From positions 62,001 through 126,000 of the forward strand of contig NZ_AOGX02000015.1 of NCBI RefSeq assembly GCF_000332475.2: a stretch of DNA of 64,000 nt, given 5' to 3'. The notes beneath the pieces are model-generated. The model was not told where the DNA came from. It ran no database searches and worked only from the letters and a program-made list of their open reading frames with translations. The translations under genes and the position numbers were made by a program. Positions within the stretch are counted from its first letter, which is position 1, and the number at the start of each line of letters is the position of its first letter. The DNA comes from Leptospira yanagawae serovar Saopaulo str. Sao Paulo = ATCC 700523 (GTDB taxonomy: Bacteria > Spirochaetota > Leptospiria > Leptospirales > Leptospiraceae). This document shows positions 16,699 through 25,350 of the stretch, one piece after another.

Positions 16699-18675
16699 AT
16701 GAAACAGACCCTTACCATCATACTTTTATGTCTCTTTCATACCACATTAGGAGCGGAAGAGAAACTCTGCCCGAACGTCCAGACATTTCCCATTTCAACC
16801 AACCAAGGAAAACCATTTGATGTATCAAAGGAACTCGCTTTCCTTGCAGTTGACGAACCGATCAACACAATTTCAGAAATTCTCACTCAATTCAAAACCA
16901 ACCCAGTCTCATTCGCGAATGGTGTGATCCCAAATTTTGGGAATACAACAAAACAATATTGGTTCTGTTTCGAATTACACAATGATCTAAACCACAACAA
17001 ACGTACGATCACATTCATTAAATACCCCCTTCTAGATGAAGTGCAATTTTACGCATTACGCGAGTCAGGCGAAATCAAACAAAATATCCAAGGGAGACGT
17101 TACCCGTTTCAAAATCGTGACAAAGACTACCGAGGTTTTAGTTTTGCTACCGAACTTCTACCTAGTGAAACAGTAACGTATTTTGTCGGAATCAAAACAG
17201 ATAGTTCTGTTTCAGTACCACTTATGGTAGCGGAGGAAAAACATTTTGATTCCTATGAATCGTTGGATACTCTTATGCAAGGGATGTTTTTTGGCATCGT
17301 AGGTGTGATGAGTTTATACAATTTATTTGTCTACTTTATGGTGAAAGACAAAGCATATCTGTTTTATGTGAATTATCTAATCCTTGCTTCCATCCTATTC
17401 CAACTTTCACTCCAAGGTCTGTTGCCTGTCTTATTTTTCCCCGACTCACCCGAGTTAGTTTATAATGCTCATAATTTTTTGTATTTTTTATTTTTAATTT
17501 CTTGTTTTCCCATGAGCATCACTTTTATGAATTTAAAGGAAAATGCACCTCTCTTGTACAAAGGGTTTATGGGACTTTCCATCATTCCGATGCTTTGTTT
17601 GGCCCTTTTACCTTTTGTACCTTACCGGCCATTAAACCAATTTGGAGATTCTCTTTCTTCCTTTCTGGCATTTTATGCCCTTTTTGTTTCCTATTATGTT
17701 TCCTTTGTGAAAAAATTTCCACCGGCAAGGTTTTACTTTTTCGGATACTTTATGCTCATCGTAGGTGGTCTCACGACTGTACTAAAGTACATGGGATTTT
17801 TCCCAGTGAATGTTTTTACGGAAAATGCCTTCCAAGCTGCAATGGCATTAGAAGTTCTGCTGATGGCATTTGGACTTGGTGACCGGATCTCTGTGGTCCA
17901 AAAAGAAAAAGAAAGGATCCAACTCAAAGCCGAAATCAACAAACAAAAGTTAATTGCGTATGGAAAAGAGCTAAAACTTGCCCAAAAACTCCAAGAATCA
18001 ACCTTACCCCAAATCCTTCCCAAATTCCCTGGCCTAGCAATCAAAACTGGTTATTTTCCAGCATCTTTGGTAGGTGGAGATTTTTACGATTTAACTGTTT
18101 ATGGAAAACAACAAATCTGTGGCCTCATTGCCGACGTTACTGGCCATGGTGTCCCTGCGGCCATTGAAGCGGCGATGTTAAAAATTGCCTATATGCAAAC
18201 CTTGGCTTTTGCGAATAAACCAGGAAAGGTGTTAGAAAACATCAACCAAGCACTCGCAGGGAACTACAAAAATCAATTTTTAACAGCCAGTGCCATTTTT
18301 ATCGATTTAGAACAAAAAGTATTAAAAGTGGCCAATGCGGGACATCCCGCCTTATACAAGTTTAATGATCTTTCAAAATCCATTGATGTAATCCGACCAA
18401 AAGGAAAACTGATCGGTTATTCCAAAGAAGGACAGTATTCAGAAGAGGTTCATACCATTCGGAAAGGTGATAAGTTATTATTATTCACCGATGGGATTTG
18501 GGACCTTTGGGAAAATGGGGACTCCGGAGAAGAGGCTCTCCTCAATTGGTTATTGGAACGAAAAGCAGAATCCGTCGAATCTTTGTATGGTGGGATAGAT
18601 GAACACATTCGTCTGCGAAACAAAGAAGGCCCCGCAGACGATGATATAACGTTTATTCTATTCGAAATATCCTAA
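16699..18675 (+). CDS. 7TMR-DISM sensor with SpoIIE-type protein phosphatase
   Basis: Signal-transducing Ser/Thr phosphatase of 658 residues. It has a signal peptide, then a periplasmic 7TMR-DISM extracellular domain (about 25-180). Seven membrane segments follow (about 190-400), then a coiled coil (QKEKERIQLKAEINKQKL) and a PP2C-like SpoIIE domain (about 430-658). Metal-binding motifs are GGDFYDL, IADVTGHGVPAA, LLFTDGIWDLWE and DDDITFILFE. Such proteins usually dephosphorylate an anti-sigma-factor antagonist. No partner-switch protein is adjacent. The ligand-sensing domain often binds carbohydrates or other small molecules. Confidence 0.9.
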   Translation: MKQTLTIILLCLFHTTLGAEEKLCPNVQTFPISTNQGKPFDVSKELAFLAVDEPINTISEILTQFKTNPVSFANGVIPNFGNTTKQYWFCFELHNDLNHNKRTITFIKYPLLDEVQFYALRESGEIKQNIQGRRYPFQNRDKDYRGFSFATELLPSETVTYFVGIKTDSSVSVPLMVAEEKHFDSYESLDTLMQGMFFGIVGVMSLYNLFVYFMVKDKAYLFYVNYLILASILFQLSLQGLLPVLFFPDSPELVYNAHNFLYFLFLISCFPMSITFMNLKENAPLLYKGFMGLSIIPMLCLALLPFVPYRPLNQFGDSLSSFLAFYALFVSYYVSFVKKFPPARFYFFGYFMLIVGGLTTVLKYMGFFPVNVFTENAFQAAMALEVLLMAFGLGDRISVVQKEKERIQLKAEINKQKLIAYGKELKLAQKLQESTLPQILPKFPGLAIKTGYFPASLVGGDFYDLTVYGKQQICGLIADVTGHGVPAAIEAAMLKIAYMQTLAFANKPGKVLENINQALAGNYKNQFLTASAIFIDLEQKVLKVANAGHPALYKFNDLSKSIDVIRPKGKLIGYSKEGQYSEEVHTIRKGDKLLLFTDGIWDLWENGDSGEEALLNWLLERKAESVESLYGGIDEHIRLRNKEGPADDDITFILFEIS

Positions 18676-18699
18676 ATATTTTTCTCAAATCAATACGGA

Positions 18700-20376
18700 C
18701 TATACGTCCGCATAAATGGCTGCATTCAACAACCTTGAGATATTATCTAAGTTTCTGGAAATATCACGGTAAAGAAGAGCCGGCAACAGATTCTCTTTTT
18801 TCTGGTACTTTTTCTTTTTCACTTTTGATTCATTCTTTTTGATGGAACGAATCATTTGAAACCTATACTCACGGCTCTGGTTACGAACTTGTGGGTTTCC
18901 AAGGATATCAAAGGTTTCACTTTGTTCCAAGTTCACAAGTAGAATATCGTAATGGTGTTTGAGTAAATCCATTTGGTCTTTCACAGAATTGGAAAAGTTT
19001 TTATCAAAGGAAATTTTTTGTCTGTGGGACTTACGAATTTTTCTCGCGATAGATGCAAAATTGTCTCCCATCTCTTCCACAGCCTTTACCCTTTCCATAA
19101 TCCCTAACACATCTTTTGCGTAGTTACCGGTGATTCCAGATTCTTGTACTTGGTTCAGATAGGTTAGAACTTCTGTTCGTACTTGGTCAAGTTCCTCTTC
19201 TTTTTTCAGGACTTGTCCTATCCTTGCCGCATCATACGGTTGCAGTAAAATTTGTTCTGTGAGTCTTAAAAAATCATACGTATCTCTGATGATTTTTTTT
19301 GTGAACTCTACAAGTTCTACCATTGCAAGTTCTGTGGTTTTCACAGTGCCTGCTTGTAACAAACGGATGCTATCTTTGTCTTTTCCTGTTTTCGAGGCGA
19401 GACCGTCAACAATCGTACTCACCACTTTGGAGATTGTATTCACAAACCAAATGAGAACGAGAGTGTTCGTCACATTAAACATTGTGTGGAATAAAGAAAT
19501 ATGAAACCTTGTAGATTCCTTATCTGTCAATGGATCCCCTGGAATCAAATCATCCACAATCCCTGTGAATACTTTAAAAAAGAGGAGTGCCCAAACCACA
19601 CCAAACACATTAAACAATGTATGGGCAAGGGCAGCTTTCTTCGCATTACGATTTCCTGGAATGGCGGCTAAATTGGCAGTGATTGTAGTTCCAATGTTTT
19701 CACCAAGGATCATTCCATACGCTGCATCAATTGGGATATAACCTGAGAAGGCAAGTGTGATGGTGATCGTCGTTGATGCGGAAGAAGATTGGATCACAAT
19801 GGTTAACAAAGCTCCAATCAAAACAAACAACAAGATGGAGTTAAAACCCATGTTTGTGTATTGTTGCAAAAAGAGAAAACTCTCTGGGTCTTTGGCGCTA
19901 TCAGGTACGGAGGTTTTGAGATAATCCAATCCCAAAAACAAAAATCCAAATCCGATGAGGAAACTTCCCCAACCAGATCGACTTTCTTTTCGTGAGAAAT
20001 GGAGGATGACCCCAAGAGCGATGGCTGGTAAGGCAAACGAAGCAATGTTGAATTTGAATCCTAAAAAGGAAACAATCCATGCCGTGATCGTGGTTCCAAT
20101 GTTTGCTCCCATAATCACACCGATGGCTTGCGCAAGGGAGATGAGTCCCGCATTGACAAACCCAACAACAAGGACGGTGGTTGCCGAACTGGATTGGATG
20201 GTTGAAGTAATGAATAATCCGCTGAACACAGCAGACACACGATTTCGTGTCATGGACGAAAGAAAGGAACGAAGCCTATCTCCTGCCACACGTTGTAAGG
20301 ACTCACTGAGTAATTTCATCCCATAGATGAAAATCCCGAGCCCACCTAAAACTTGAATGAGTAACGGCCAATTCAT
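18700..20376 (-). CDS. Na/Pi cotransporter family protein with PhoU-like C-terminus
   Basis: Inner-membrane protein of 558 residues. Two repeated transport motifs rich in QSSSA(T/S) are visible (STIQSSSATTVLVVGFVNAG near residue 60 and IVIQSSSASTTITITLAF near 195), each followed by GxNIGTTIT. The C-terminal 200 residues form a helical, PhoU-like cytoplasmic domain (VKAVEEMGDNFASIARKI). Phosphate uptake, or phosphate-dependent regulation, is the family role. It is convergent with the phosphatase gene, only 24 bases apart, and has no neighbouring pst/pho genes. Confidence 0.9.
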   Translation of the reverse strand: MNWPLLIQVLGGLGIFIYGMKLLSESLQRVAGDRLRSFLSSMTRNRVSAVFSGLFITSTIQSSSATTVLVVGFVNAGLISLAQAIGVIMGANIGTTITAWIVSFLGFKFNIASFALPAIALGVILHFSRKESRSGWGSFLIGFGFLFLGLDYLKTSVPDSAKDPESFLFLQQYTNMGFNSILLFVLIGALLTIVIQSSSASTTITITLAFSGYIPIDAAYGMILGENIGTTITANLAAIPGNRNAKKAALAHTLFNVFGVVWALLFFKVFTGIVDDLIPGDPLTDKESTRFHISLFHTMFNVTNTLVLIWFVNTISKVVSTIVDGLASKTGKDKDSIRLLQAGTVKTTELAMVELVEFTKKIIRDTYDFLRLTEQILLQPYDAARIGQVLKKEEELDQVRTEVLTYLNQVQESGITGNYAKDVLGIMERVKAVEEMGDNFASIARKIRKSHRQKISFDKNFSNSVKDQMDLLKHHYDILLVNLEQSETFDILGNPQVRNQSREYRFQMIRSIKKNESKVKKKKYQKKENLLPALLYRDISRNLDNISRLLNAAIYADV

Positions 20377-20470
20377 AGATATTGATATTTCCAGGGTTCA
20401 ATTTCTTTAATTACAATATGGTACCAACCTTTTATTCGGTTGCAGTATTTTTTTCCGTATGTAGAGTGTA

Positions 20471-20962
20471 ATGAATATGTCAAAAACCATCAGCAAAGGA
20501 ATGGTTGTAGGATTTTCCTATCACCTAAAGAACGCCCAGGGAGAGACTCTGGACCAATCAGACGAACCGCTATTATACCTCCATGGCTGGCAAAATATCA
20601 TCCCTGGACTGGAAAAAGAACTGGAAGGTTTAGTGAACGGAGATTCCAAAAATGTCACAGTACCACCTGAAGAAGGTTATGGGACATATAACGAAGCCCT
20701 CATTTTCCAAGTTCCCAAAACAGAACTCCCTGCCGAAGCGGAACTCGAAGTGGGAATGGAATTCCAAACCGACACACCAGAAGGTAGAATGATTCTATAC
20801 CTCCAAGAAGTTCGAGACGCGGATGTTATTTTGAACGGCAATCACCCGTTAGCTGGCGAAACCCTACATTTTGATGTTACCATCAAATCGATTCGCGAAG
20901 CAACCGATGAAGAAAAACAACATGGACACGTACATGGTCCAGGTGGACACCACCACCATTAA
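20471..20962 (+). CDS. FKBP-type peptidyl-prolyl isomerase, SlyD-like
   Basis: Cytoplasmic prolyl isomerase/chaperone of 163 residues. The FKBP core carries GMVVGFSYHLKNAQGETLDQS, the inserted-flap region with VTVPPEEGYG, and a His-rich C-terminal tail (HGHVHGPGGHHHH) of the type that binds nickel or other metals in SlyD. The start is ATG at 20471; a second in-frame ATG lies at 20477. It is monocistronic and followed by a small hairpin with T-run. Confidence 0.9.
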   Translation: MNMSKTISKGMVVGFSYHLKNAQGETLDQSDEPLLYLHGWQNIIPGLEKELEGLVNGDSKNVTVPPEEGYGTYNEALIFQVPKTELPAEAELEVGMEFQTDTPEGRMILYLQEVRDADVILNGNHPLAGETLHFDVTIKSIREATDEEKQHGHVHGPGGHHHH

Positions 20963-20983
20963 AACGAAATCTTTCGTTATTTT
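20963..20983 (+). terminator. Probable terminator of the SlyD-like gene
   Basis: AACGAAA (20963-20969) can pair with TTTCGTT (20972-20978), followed by ATTTT. The stem is short, so this is a moderate candidate. Confidence 0.45.
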
Positions 20984-21139
20984 CCCTCTGGGTCTTCTTT
21001 CAGATTGCTTTTTTTAGAAAGGGTAATTACACTGACAGAAGATTCAGAGTATTGTTGATTTTCACCGCCGAAGTAGTCCTTTCAAGCTTGCACGCTGGTA
21101 GCTTTCCCAAGTTTTTCCCTGCATTTTTCTGGAGTTCTT

Positions 21140-21160
21140 ACCCAAAATCCCTTTTAGGGT
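21140..21160 (+). other. Stem-loop in the leader of the RRM gene
   Basis: ACCCAAAA pairs with TTTT-A-GGGT around a TCCC loop, 57 bases before the RNA-binding protein's ATG, inside a gene-free stretch of about 250 bases. RRM proteins of this type often have long structured leaders. Temperature- or auto-regulation is inference. Confidence 0.35.
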
Positions 21161-21217
21161 CCCGACGATTGTAAATCTAGAATTCCCGAGTCAACTTTAA
21201 CAAACAGGACAAAAACT

Positions 21218-21481
21218 ATGTCAGTAAACATTTACGTTGGCAACCTCTCTTACGATATGACTGAAGGTAAACTCAGTGAGCTTTTCGGAGCACACGGAGC
21301 AGTAACTTCTGCAAAAATCATCACTGACCAGTACTCTGGTCGTTCTAAAGGTTTCGGATTCATCGAAATGAAAGATGGAAAAGAAGCTGATAACGCGATT
21401 AAAGATCTTAACGGAAAAAATGTACTCAACCGTGAGATGAAAGTAAACATCGCAAAACCTAAAACAAACAACTGGAGATAA
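21218..21481 (+). CDS. RRM-type RNA-binding protein
   Basis: A single RNA-recognition motif of 87 residues covering the whole protein. RNP2 is IYVGNL at residues 5-10 and RNP1 is RSKGFGFIEM near 43-52, with the usual aromatic residues. Such small RRM proteins resemble the cold-inducible Rbp proteins of cyanobacteria and bind single-stranded RNA. The start is ATG at 21218. A long structured leader precedes it and a strong terminator follows, so it is transcribed alone. Confidence 0.93.
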   Translation: MSVNIYVGNLSYDMTEGKLSELFGAHGAVTSAKIITDQYSGRSKGFGFIEMKDGKEADNAIKDLNGKNVLNREMKVNIAKPKTNNWR

Positions 21482-21498
21482 TCCAAGTTTGTTAAAAG

Positions 21499-21536
21499 AC
21501 CGTCGCTTAACTCTGTTTAAGTGGCGGTTTTTTTTT
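21499..21536 (+). terminator. Intrinsic terminator of the RRM gene
   Basis: ACCGTCGCTTAA (21499-21510) pairs with TTTAAGTGGCGGT (21516-21528) with minor mismatches, followed by an unbroken run of eight or nine T. Strong on the plus strand. Confidence 0.85.
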
Positions 21537-21702
21537 GCCTTCCATTATTTTTATTTCGTTTTTTGATTCAACTCTCTTCAAATTCTCTAAACCAAATCGA
21601 TGTTTATAAAATTTTAAATTGAAAGGATTTATAGATATATCCTTCTCAATCAATTTGCCAGTTTCTTTTCAATGATGACCTCATTTTTCGTATCCAAACA
21701 CC

Positions 21703-21731
21703 TTGACATTTAATCGATCAGCATTTAGTAT
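21703..21731 (+). promoter_or_regulatory. Sigma-70-type promoter of vapBC
   Basis: TTGACA (21703-21708), a 17-base spacer, then TAGTAT (21726-21731). AGGAG at 21738-21742 precedes the ATG at 21750. ATCGAT occurs at 21713-21718 and again at 21744-21749, 31 bases apart, and could be operator half-sites for autoregulation. Confidence 0.65.
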
Positions 21732-21749
21732 TACGAGAGGAGTATCGAT

Positions 21750-21956
21750 ATGGGAAAAGTAACAGTCTCTCCAAAATTTCAGGTAGTGATTCCTAAAGAG
21801 GTTCGCGAGCAAATCGGTGTGAAAGTAGGTATGAAACTCGAAATCATCACTTTTGGCAATCGAATGGAGCTCATTCCGATTGAACCCATCAAAAAATTGA
21901 GAGGATCATTGTCAGGAATCAATTCAAAAATTGATCGAGAAGGAGATCGATTTTGA
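21750..21956 (+). CDS. vapB: AbrB/MazE-type antitoxin (VapB-like)
   Basis: A 68-residue DNA-binding antitoxin with the swapped-hairpin AbrB fold (VTVSPKFQVVIPKEVREQIG at residues 4-23, followed by VGMKLEIITFGNRMELIPIE). The C-terminal tail (KLRGSLSGINSKIDREGDRF) should wrap the toxin. It overlaps the PIN toxin gene by four bases, and a consensus-like promoter lies directly upstream. The complex normally represses its own promoter. Confidence 0.88.
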   Translation: MGKVTVSPKFQVVIPKEVREQIGVKVGMKLEIITFGNRMELIPIEPIKKLRGSLSGINSKIDREGDRF

Positions 21957-22324
21957 ATGTCGTAGATTCATCAGGATGGTTAGAATATTTCAGCGGAACT
22001 AACCGTGCGAATCTTTTTGCGGAAGCGATTGAAAAAACAGAAAACTTAATTGTACCAAGTTTATCTTTATTTGAAATCTTTAAAAAAGTCTATAAAGAAA
22101 AAGGAGAAGATTTTGCGTTAAAAATTGTAGCTCATATGCAACAAGGCAAAGTCATAAACCTAGACCCAAGAATTTCAATCTACGCAGCAAAGATCAGCGT
22201 TGAAAAGTCAATTCCAATGGCAGACAGCATCATTTATGCAACTGCTCAATTGAACAACGCAATTCTCTGGACACAAGATAATGATTTCCGTGGATTACAG
22301 GGAGTGAAGTTTTTCGAAAAATAA
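21953..22324 (+). CDS. vapC: PIN-domain ribonuclease toxin (VapC-like)
   Basis: Metal-dependent ribonuclease toxin of 123 residues. PIN acidic residues are visible: VVDSSGWLEYF at the start, an E in SLFEIFKK, D in PMADSIIYATAQ, and D in WTQDNDF. VapC toxins commonly cut tRNA or rRNA; the target here is unknown. The start is a TTG at 21953 sharing TTGA with the antitoxin stop, so translation is coupled. The operon seems intact. Confidence 0.88.
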   Translation: MNVVDSSGWLEYFSGTNRANLFAEAIEKTENLIVPSLSLFEIFKKVYKEKGEDFALKIVAHMQQGKVINLDPRISIYAAKISVEKSIPMADSIIYATAQLNNAILWTQDNDFRGLQGVKFFEK

Positions 22325-22411
22325 AAAAATCATATTTCCAGTACTTGTTATTGGAATCCCATCAATTGTTCCACGATCATCGTCTCTTTATAAACATCCT
22401 ACCCTAATTCA

Positions 22412-22840
22412 TTACAAAACCACTTTAAACTTTGCTTTCATCTTTTCAATTTGTTCCTCTGGAATTTGATGAACGTTTTTTCCTCCATGTCTGTTTTCTA
22501 CCGTGATCACAAAACATAGATATCCGAATGTTTTCGCCAAATCTTCGTAAGGTTTCATTTCCCAATCTAATGTAAACGTGTTATCGACAATGACAAAGGG
22601 AATTCCTTTTTCTAAAGCATCTTTTGTTTTGGATTCACATTCTTTGTATGCCAAGTGGTTTTTGGTGTAATCAAACTGATACTCTCCCTTTTCATTTTCA
22701 AAATAGGAATCGATAGAAAAGATTGGTGCGCCATTGGAATTTGAAATTTGTTTGGCAAAAGTGGTTTTTCCTGAGCCAGGGATCCCTCGTAGTAGAAGCA
22801 GGGTTTTGGATGGGGATTCACTGAGGAAAAGAGACTCCAT
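22412..22840 (-). CDS. P-loop ATP-binding protein / small kinase-like
   Basis: About 142 residues with a Walker A motif RGIPGSGKTTFAKQI near residues 17-31 and a likely catalytic or Walker B-like VIVDNTF near 84. It matches the zeta-toxin/polynucleotide-kinase-like (NEDD4BP2-type) AAA_33 group, which phosphorylate small substrates or nucleic-acid ends. The substrate is unknown. ATG at 22840 is chosen; a TTG at 22849 would add three residues. The gene stands alone. Confidence 0.7.
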   Translation of the reverse strand: MESLFLSESPSKTLLLLRGIPGSGKTTFAKQISNSNGAPIFSIDSYFENEKGEYQFDYTKNHLAYKECESKTKDALEKGIPFVIVDNTFTLDWEMKPYEDLAKTFGYLCFVITVENRHGGKNVHQIPEEQIEKMKAKFKVVL

Positions 22841-22962
22841 AACTTCCAAAGAATTATCTTAGCACTGGGAATTCCTAGTTTTTTTCTTGGGAAAGGTTAG
22901 AGAAAACTCTCGCAAGGAAAACGAAGTTTTGAAAGAATTGTGAGAGTTACAAGGAGTCATTT

Positions 22963-23334
22963 GTGTCATACGAAGCTTATAAATTAATCCATATATTCGG
23001 AATGTATCTTTTATTTTTTTCTTTGGGTGGCGTAACCCTTTATTCAATCAATGGAGGGAAAAAATCGGATAACAAATTCAAAACCTATGTTGCCATCTTT
23101 CATGGAGTTGGGTTGGTTTTGTTACTTGTTGCAGGATTTGGACTGATGAAGTTCCGTGATATCTCTCACTCTGCGCTTCCGGTTTGGATTATCGCAAAGA
23201 TTCTCATCTGGCTTGCGTTTGGTGGACTTCTCACTCTCGCGTATAAAAATCAAAAAGCAGCAAAGATCCTTTGGTTTGTATTCCCACTTTTAGGACTCCT
23301 TGCAGCTTATTTGGCTTTTTACCAACCAAGTTAA
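22963..23334 (+). CDS. Small four-helix membrane protein
   Basis: A 123-residue hydrophobic protein with four predicted membrane helices (about 7-27, 42-62, 74-92, 99-119). His residues near the ends of helices 1 and 2 (KLIHIFGMY, VAIFHGVGL) are reminiscent of SirB2/CopD-like haem or copper membrane proteins, but assignment is weak. The start is GTG at 22963 with AAGGAG six bases ahead. Its stop overlaps the convergent fragment's stop by three bases. Confidence 0.65.
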   Translation: MSYEAYKLIHIFGMYLLFFSLGGVTLYSINGGKKSDNKFKTYVAIFHGVGLVLLLVAGFGLMKFRDISHSALPVWIIAKILIWLAFGGLLTLAYKNQKAAKILWFVFPLLGLLAAYLAFYQPS

Positions 23335-23908
23335 GGTACCAAATTATTTTTGATTAAATTTAACTCGCTCAATCGAGTTCTTTTTTCTTCTGAATCATAA
23401 TGTTTGTCACTAAATTCAGATAAAGAATATACTTTTGTCTCGATTGGGCCGGTATATAATGGAATTACCTTTTTTTTAGGTCGATCATCATGAATTGATT
23501 TTAATATTCGATCTACTTCATTTGGAGATTTTAATAACAAGTCTTCTTGTATTACATCAGTATTCAACTCTCCTCTCAGGAAAGTTATTTTGTAAGGGCC
23601 AGACTCTCTTCGTTTCACAATCGCTTTTCCAAAAAACATCAAAGTAACATTCTGTTTTCCTTGTTCCAATTTCTGATTTTTTCTAGCATAAGCAATTGGT
23701 TCATCCTGATTGGTTAATAGATTTGCCTCAATTGTATATCTTCCTTTTTCGATTACGTTGATTTCAAAATCGATGAAAAGTGATCCATCTTTTGTATAAT
23801 CATCAAATTTACCAGTAAATTTTGCAGGAGCTACTGGTGATGAAAAAAAATGATGTGTTAAGGAATAAAGATAATTCTTTTTGTCAGATAATATTTGAAA
23901 CTTTGTCG
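23331..23908 (-). pseudogene. C-terminal fragment of an IS-interrupted gene
   Basis: Open reading of about 192 codons from the IS boundary to the stop at 23331, with no start of its own at the junction. The fragment has extended beta-rich sequence such as GKFDDYTKDG, IDFEINVIEKGRYTIEANLL and FGKAIVKRRESGPYKITFLR, as in a C-terminal Ig-like domain of a larger exported protein. An internal ATG or TTG could start a shorter product near 23669. The 5' part of the gene is not on the other side of the element as far as I can judge (see findings). Confidence 0.6.
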
Positions 23909-23974
23909 TGACCTGCCCCCCAAAAATTGGACCACTTGATAAGTTAGTTTTCCTCCGATAAATAGGAGTAAAGC

Positions 23975-24241
23975 ATGGCGAAGAAAAGAGTAGAAGAACC
24001 TAAGATATTCCAAATTCTAAAAGAAGCAGAATCTGGAGTTACGATCAAAGAATTATCAAGAAAATATGGTTTTACAGAGCAAACTTTGTATAGATGGCGT
24101 AATCAATATGGAGGTCTTGAATTAAGTGACATCCAAAAAATGAAAGAACTTGAACGAGAGAATTCAGAATTGAAGAAAATTGTGGCAAACATGGCTCTAG
24201 AAATACAGGCAATTAAAAACGTACTCGGAAAAAAGTTTTAG
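23975..24241 (+). CDS. IS3-family transposase OrfA (copy A)
   Basis: An 88-residue helix-turn-helix protein that binds the element ends. It has EAESGVTIKELSRKYGFTEQ and LYRWRNQYGG, then a leucine-zipper helix (MKELERENSELKKIVANMAL). It ends GKKF with the slippery sequence A AAA AAG (24228-24234) just before the stop. A -1 shift there joins it to OrfB. AGGAGTAAAGC precedes the ATG. Confidence 0.92.
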   Translation: MAKKRVEEPKIFQILKEAESGVTIKELSRKYGFTEQTLYRWRNQYGGLELSDIQKMKELERENSELKKIVANMALEIQAIKNVLGKKF

Positions 24242-24243
24242 AC

Positions 24244-25044
24244 AGACCGAGTAAATTAAGAGCGATCGATCTGTTAAACGAGGAAGGTATTTCAAAAAGG
24301 CGAAGCCTGAAGCTCTTAGATTTTCCGAAGTCTACATACTACTTCAATCCGAAAAATGAAGATGAGATAGTTGTAAATGAAATCCGAAGACTTGCCTTCA
24401 AACGCAAGCGAGCAGGATATCGAATGATTTATAAATTCATGCGTAAAGCTGGATGGAGAATCAATCATAAAAAAGTATACAGATTATACTCGCGAGAAGG
24501 CTTAAAAATAAGGACAAAACCAAGGAAGAAACGGAAATTAGCTGATAGTACACCTATTCCAATTCCAACTCAACCGAATGAGGTCTGGGCAATAGATTTT
24601 CTTCATGAGCGAACAATAGATGGTCGGAAGGCAAGAATTCTATCTGGTGTAGATCTTTGCACAAGAGAAAATGTTGTTTTATCAGCAGACTATTCCATTT
24701 CTTCTGAAAGATTAATTCGATTCTTAGAATCATTGCCTGCGCTTCCAAAATCGTTTGTAACTGACAATGGTCCTGAATTCACTTCTAGAGTTTTTATCAA
24801 TTGGTTATCAAAGAATAATATCGGTATATCCTATATTGACCTTGGTAAACCAACTCAGAATGCATTCGTTGAAAGCTTCAATGGTAAGTTAAGATCTGAA
24901 TGTTTGCAATTGAGCTTCTGTAGAGATTTGAATGAACTAAAGAATGAACTTTCTAAATTCCAAAAGGATTACAATGAAGAACGTCTCCATTCCTCTTTAA
25001 ATTATTTGACTCCTTTAGAGTTCAAAGCGAAGTATGGAAATTGA
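24244..25044 (+). CDS. IS3-family transposase OrfB (copy A), frameshift-dependent
   Basis: Catalytic part of the transposase with the rve/DDE integrase core. It has D in VWAIDFLHERTIDG, D in FVTDNGPEFTS and E in FVESFNGKLRSECL, preceded by the HTH_21 segment (RAGYRMIYKFMRKAGWRIN). The frame is open from 24244, but the first ATG is at 24424, inside the conserved region. A full-length product therefore needs -1 frameshifting from OrfA. No inactivating stop is visible. Confidence 0.9.
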   Translation, partial: RPSKLRAIDLLNEEGISKRRSLKLLDFPKSTYYFNPKNEDEIVVNEIRRLAFKRKRAGYRMIYKFMRKAGWRINHKKVYRLYSREGLKIRTKPRKKRKLADSTPIPIPTQPNEVWAIDFLHERTIDGRKARILSGVDLCTRENVVLSADYSISSERLIRFLESLPALPKSFVTDNGPEFTSRVFINWLSKNNIGISYIDLGKPTQNAFVESFNGKLRSECLQLSFCRDLNELKNELSKFQKDYNEERLHSSLNYLTPLEFKAKYGN

Positions 25045-25094
25045 GTTATGAGGATTTTACTAACTTAAGATTTGGTCCAACAAACGGGGGCAGG

Positions 25095-25340
25095 TCACTG
25101 ATTGCTATTAAAATTGGAAATAGGAAACTTCCCTTCAAATTTATATCCTAATTTACTTTGCTCAATTTTTAATTCAATTTTACAATTCAAACCAACTGGA
25201 GATTGTTTGTTTACTACGATTAGAGTTTTGTCTGTCTTCCAAGCGACACAACTTTGCCCTTTCGGAAAAGAAATTTCTTCACCTGAAACCGAATTGATAA
25301 ATCCCAAAAAAAGAATCGTATAAATCAGAATGTTTCTCAT
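25095..25340 (-). pseudogene. N-terminal fragment of an exported protein (YceI-like), cut by IS copy A
   Basis: An 81-codon fragment with signal peptide (MRNILIYTILFLGFINSVSG) followed by CVAWKTDKTLIVV, VGLNCKIELKIE and KFEGKFPISNFNSNQ. The FPISNF pattern resembles strands of YceI-like lipid-binding proteins; this is a weak family guess. The reading frame ends at TGA supplied by the terminal TGACC of the IS. ATG at 25340 has GAGG eight bases ahead, overlapping the end of the SDR fragment, so the two were once an operon. Confidence 0.6.
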
Positions 25341-25350
25341 TTGCATAACC

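Larger units (their letters stand above)
23909..25097 (+). mobile_element. IS3-family insertion sequence, copy A
   Basis: An element of 1189 bases bounded by TGACCTGCCCCCC at the left and GGGGGCAGGTCA at the right. Inside the left end lies GATAAGTTAGTTTTCC, and near the right end ACTAACTTAAGATTTGG. It encodes OrfA and OrfB in the usual IS3 arrangement. End sequence, OrfA and OrfB relate it to copy B at 34628, but the two are clearly divergent (OrfA about three-quarters identical by eye). No target duplication is found: left flank TTTGTCG, right flank CTGATTG. TGACC ends and four-base duplications suggest the IS407 subgroup. Confidence 0.92.

Noticed and set aside
23331..25340. Both flanks of IS copy A as halves of one gene
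   Set aside because: The frames are open on both sides, but no target duplication exists and the two parts look like different protein types. Kept as a hypothesis to test, not an annotation.
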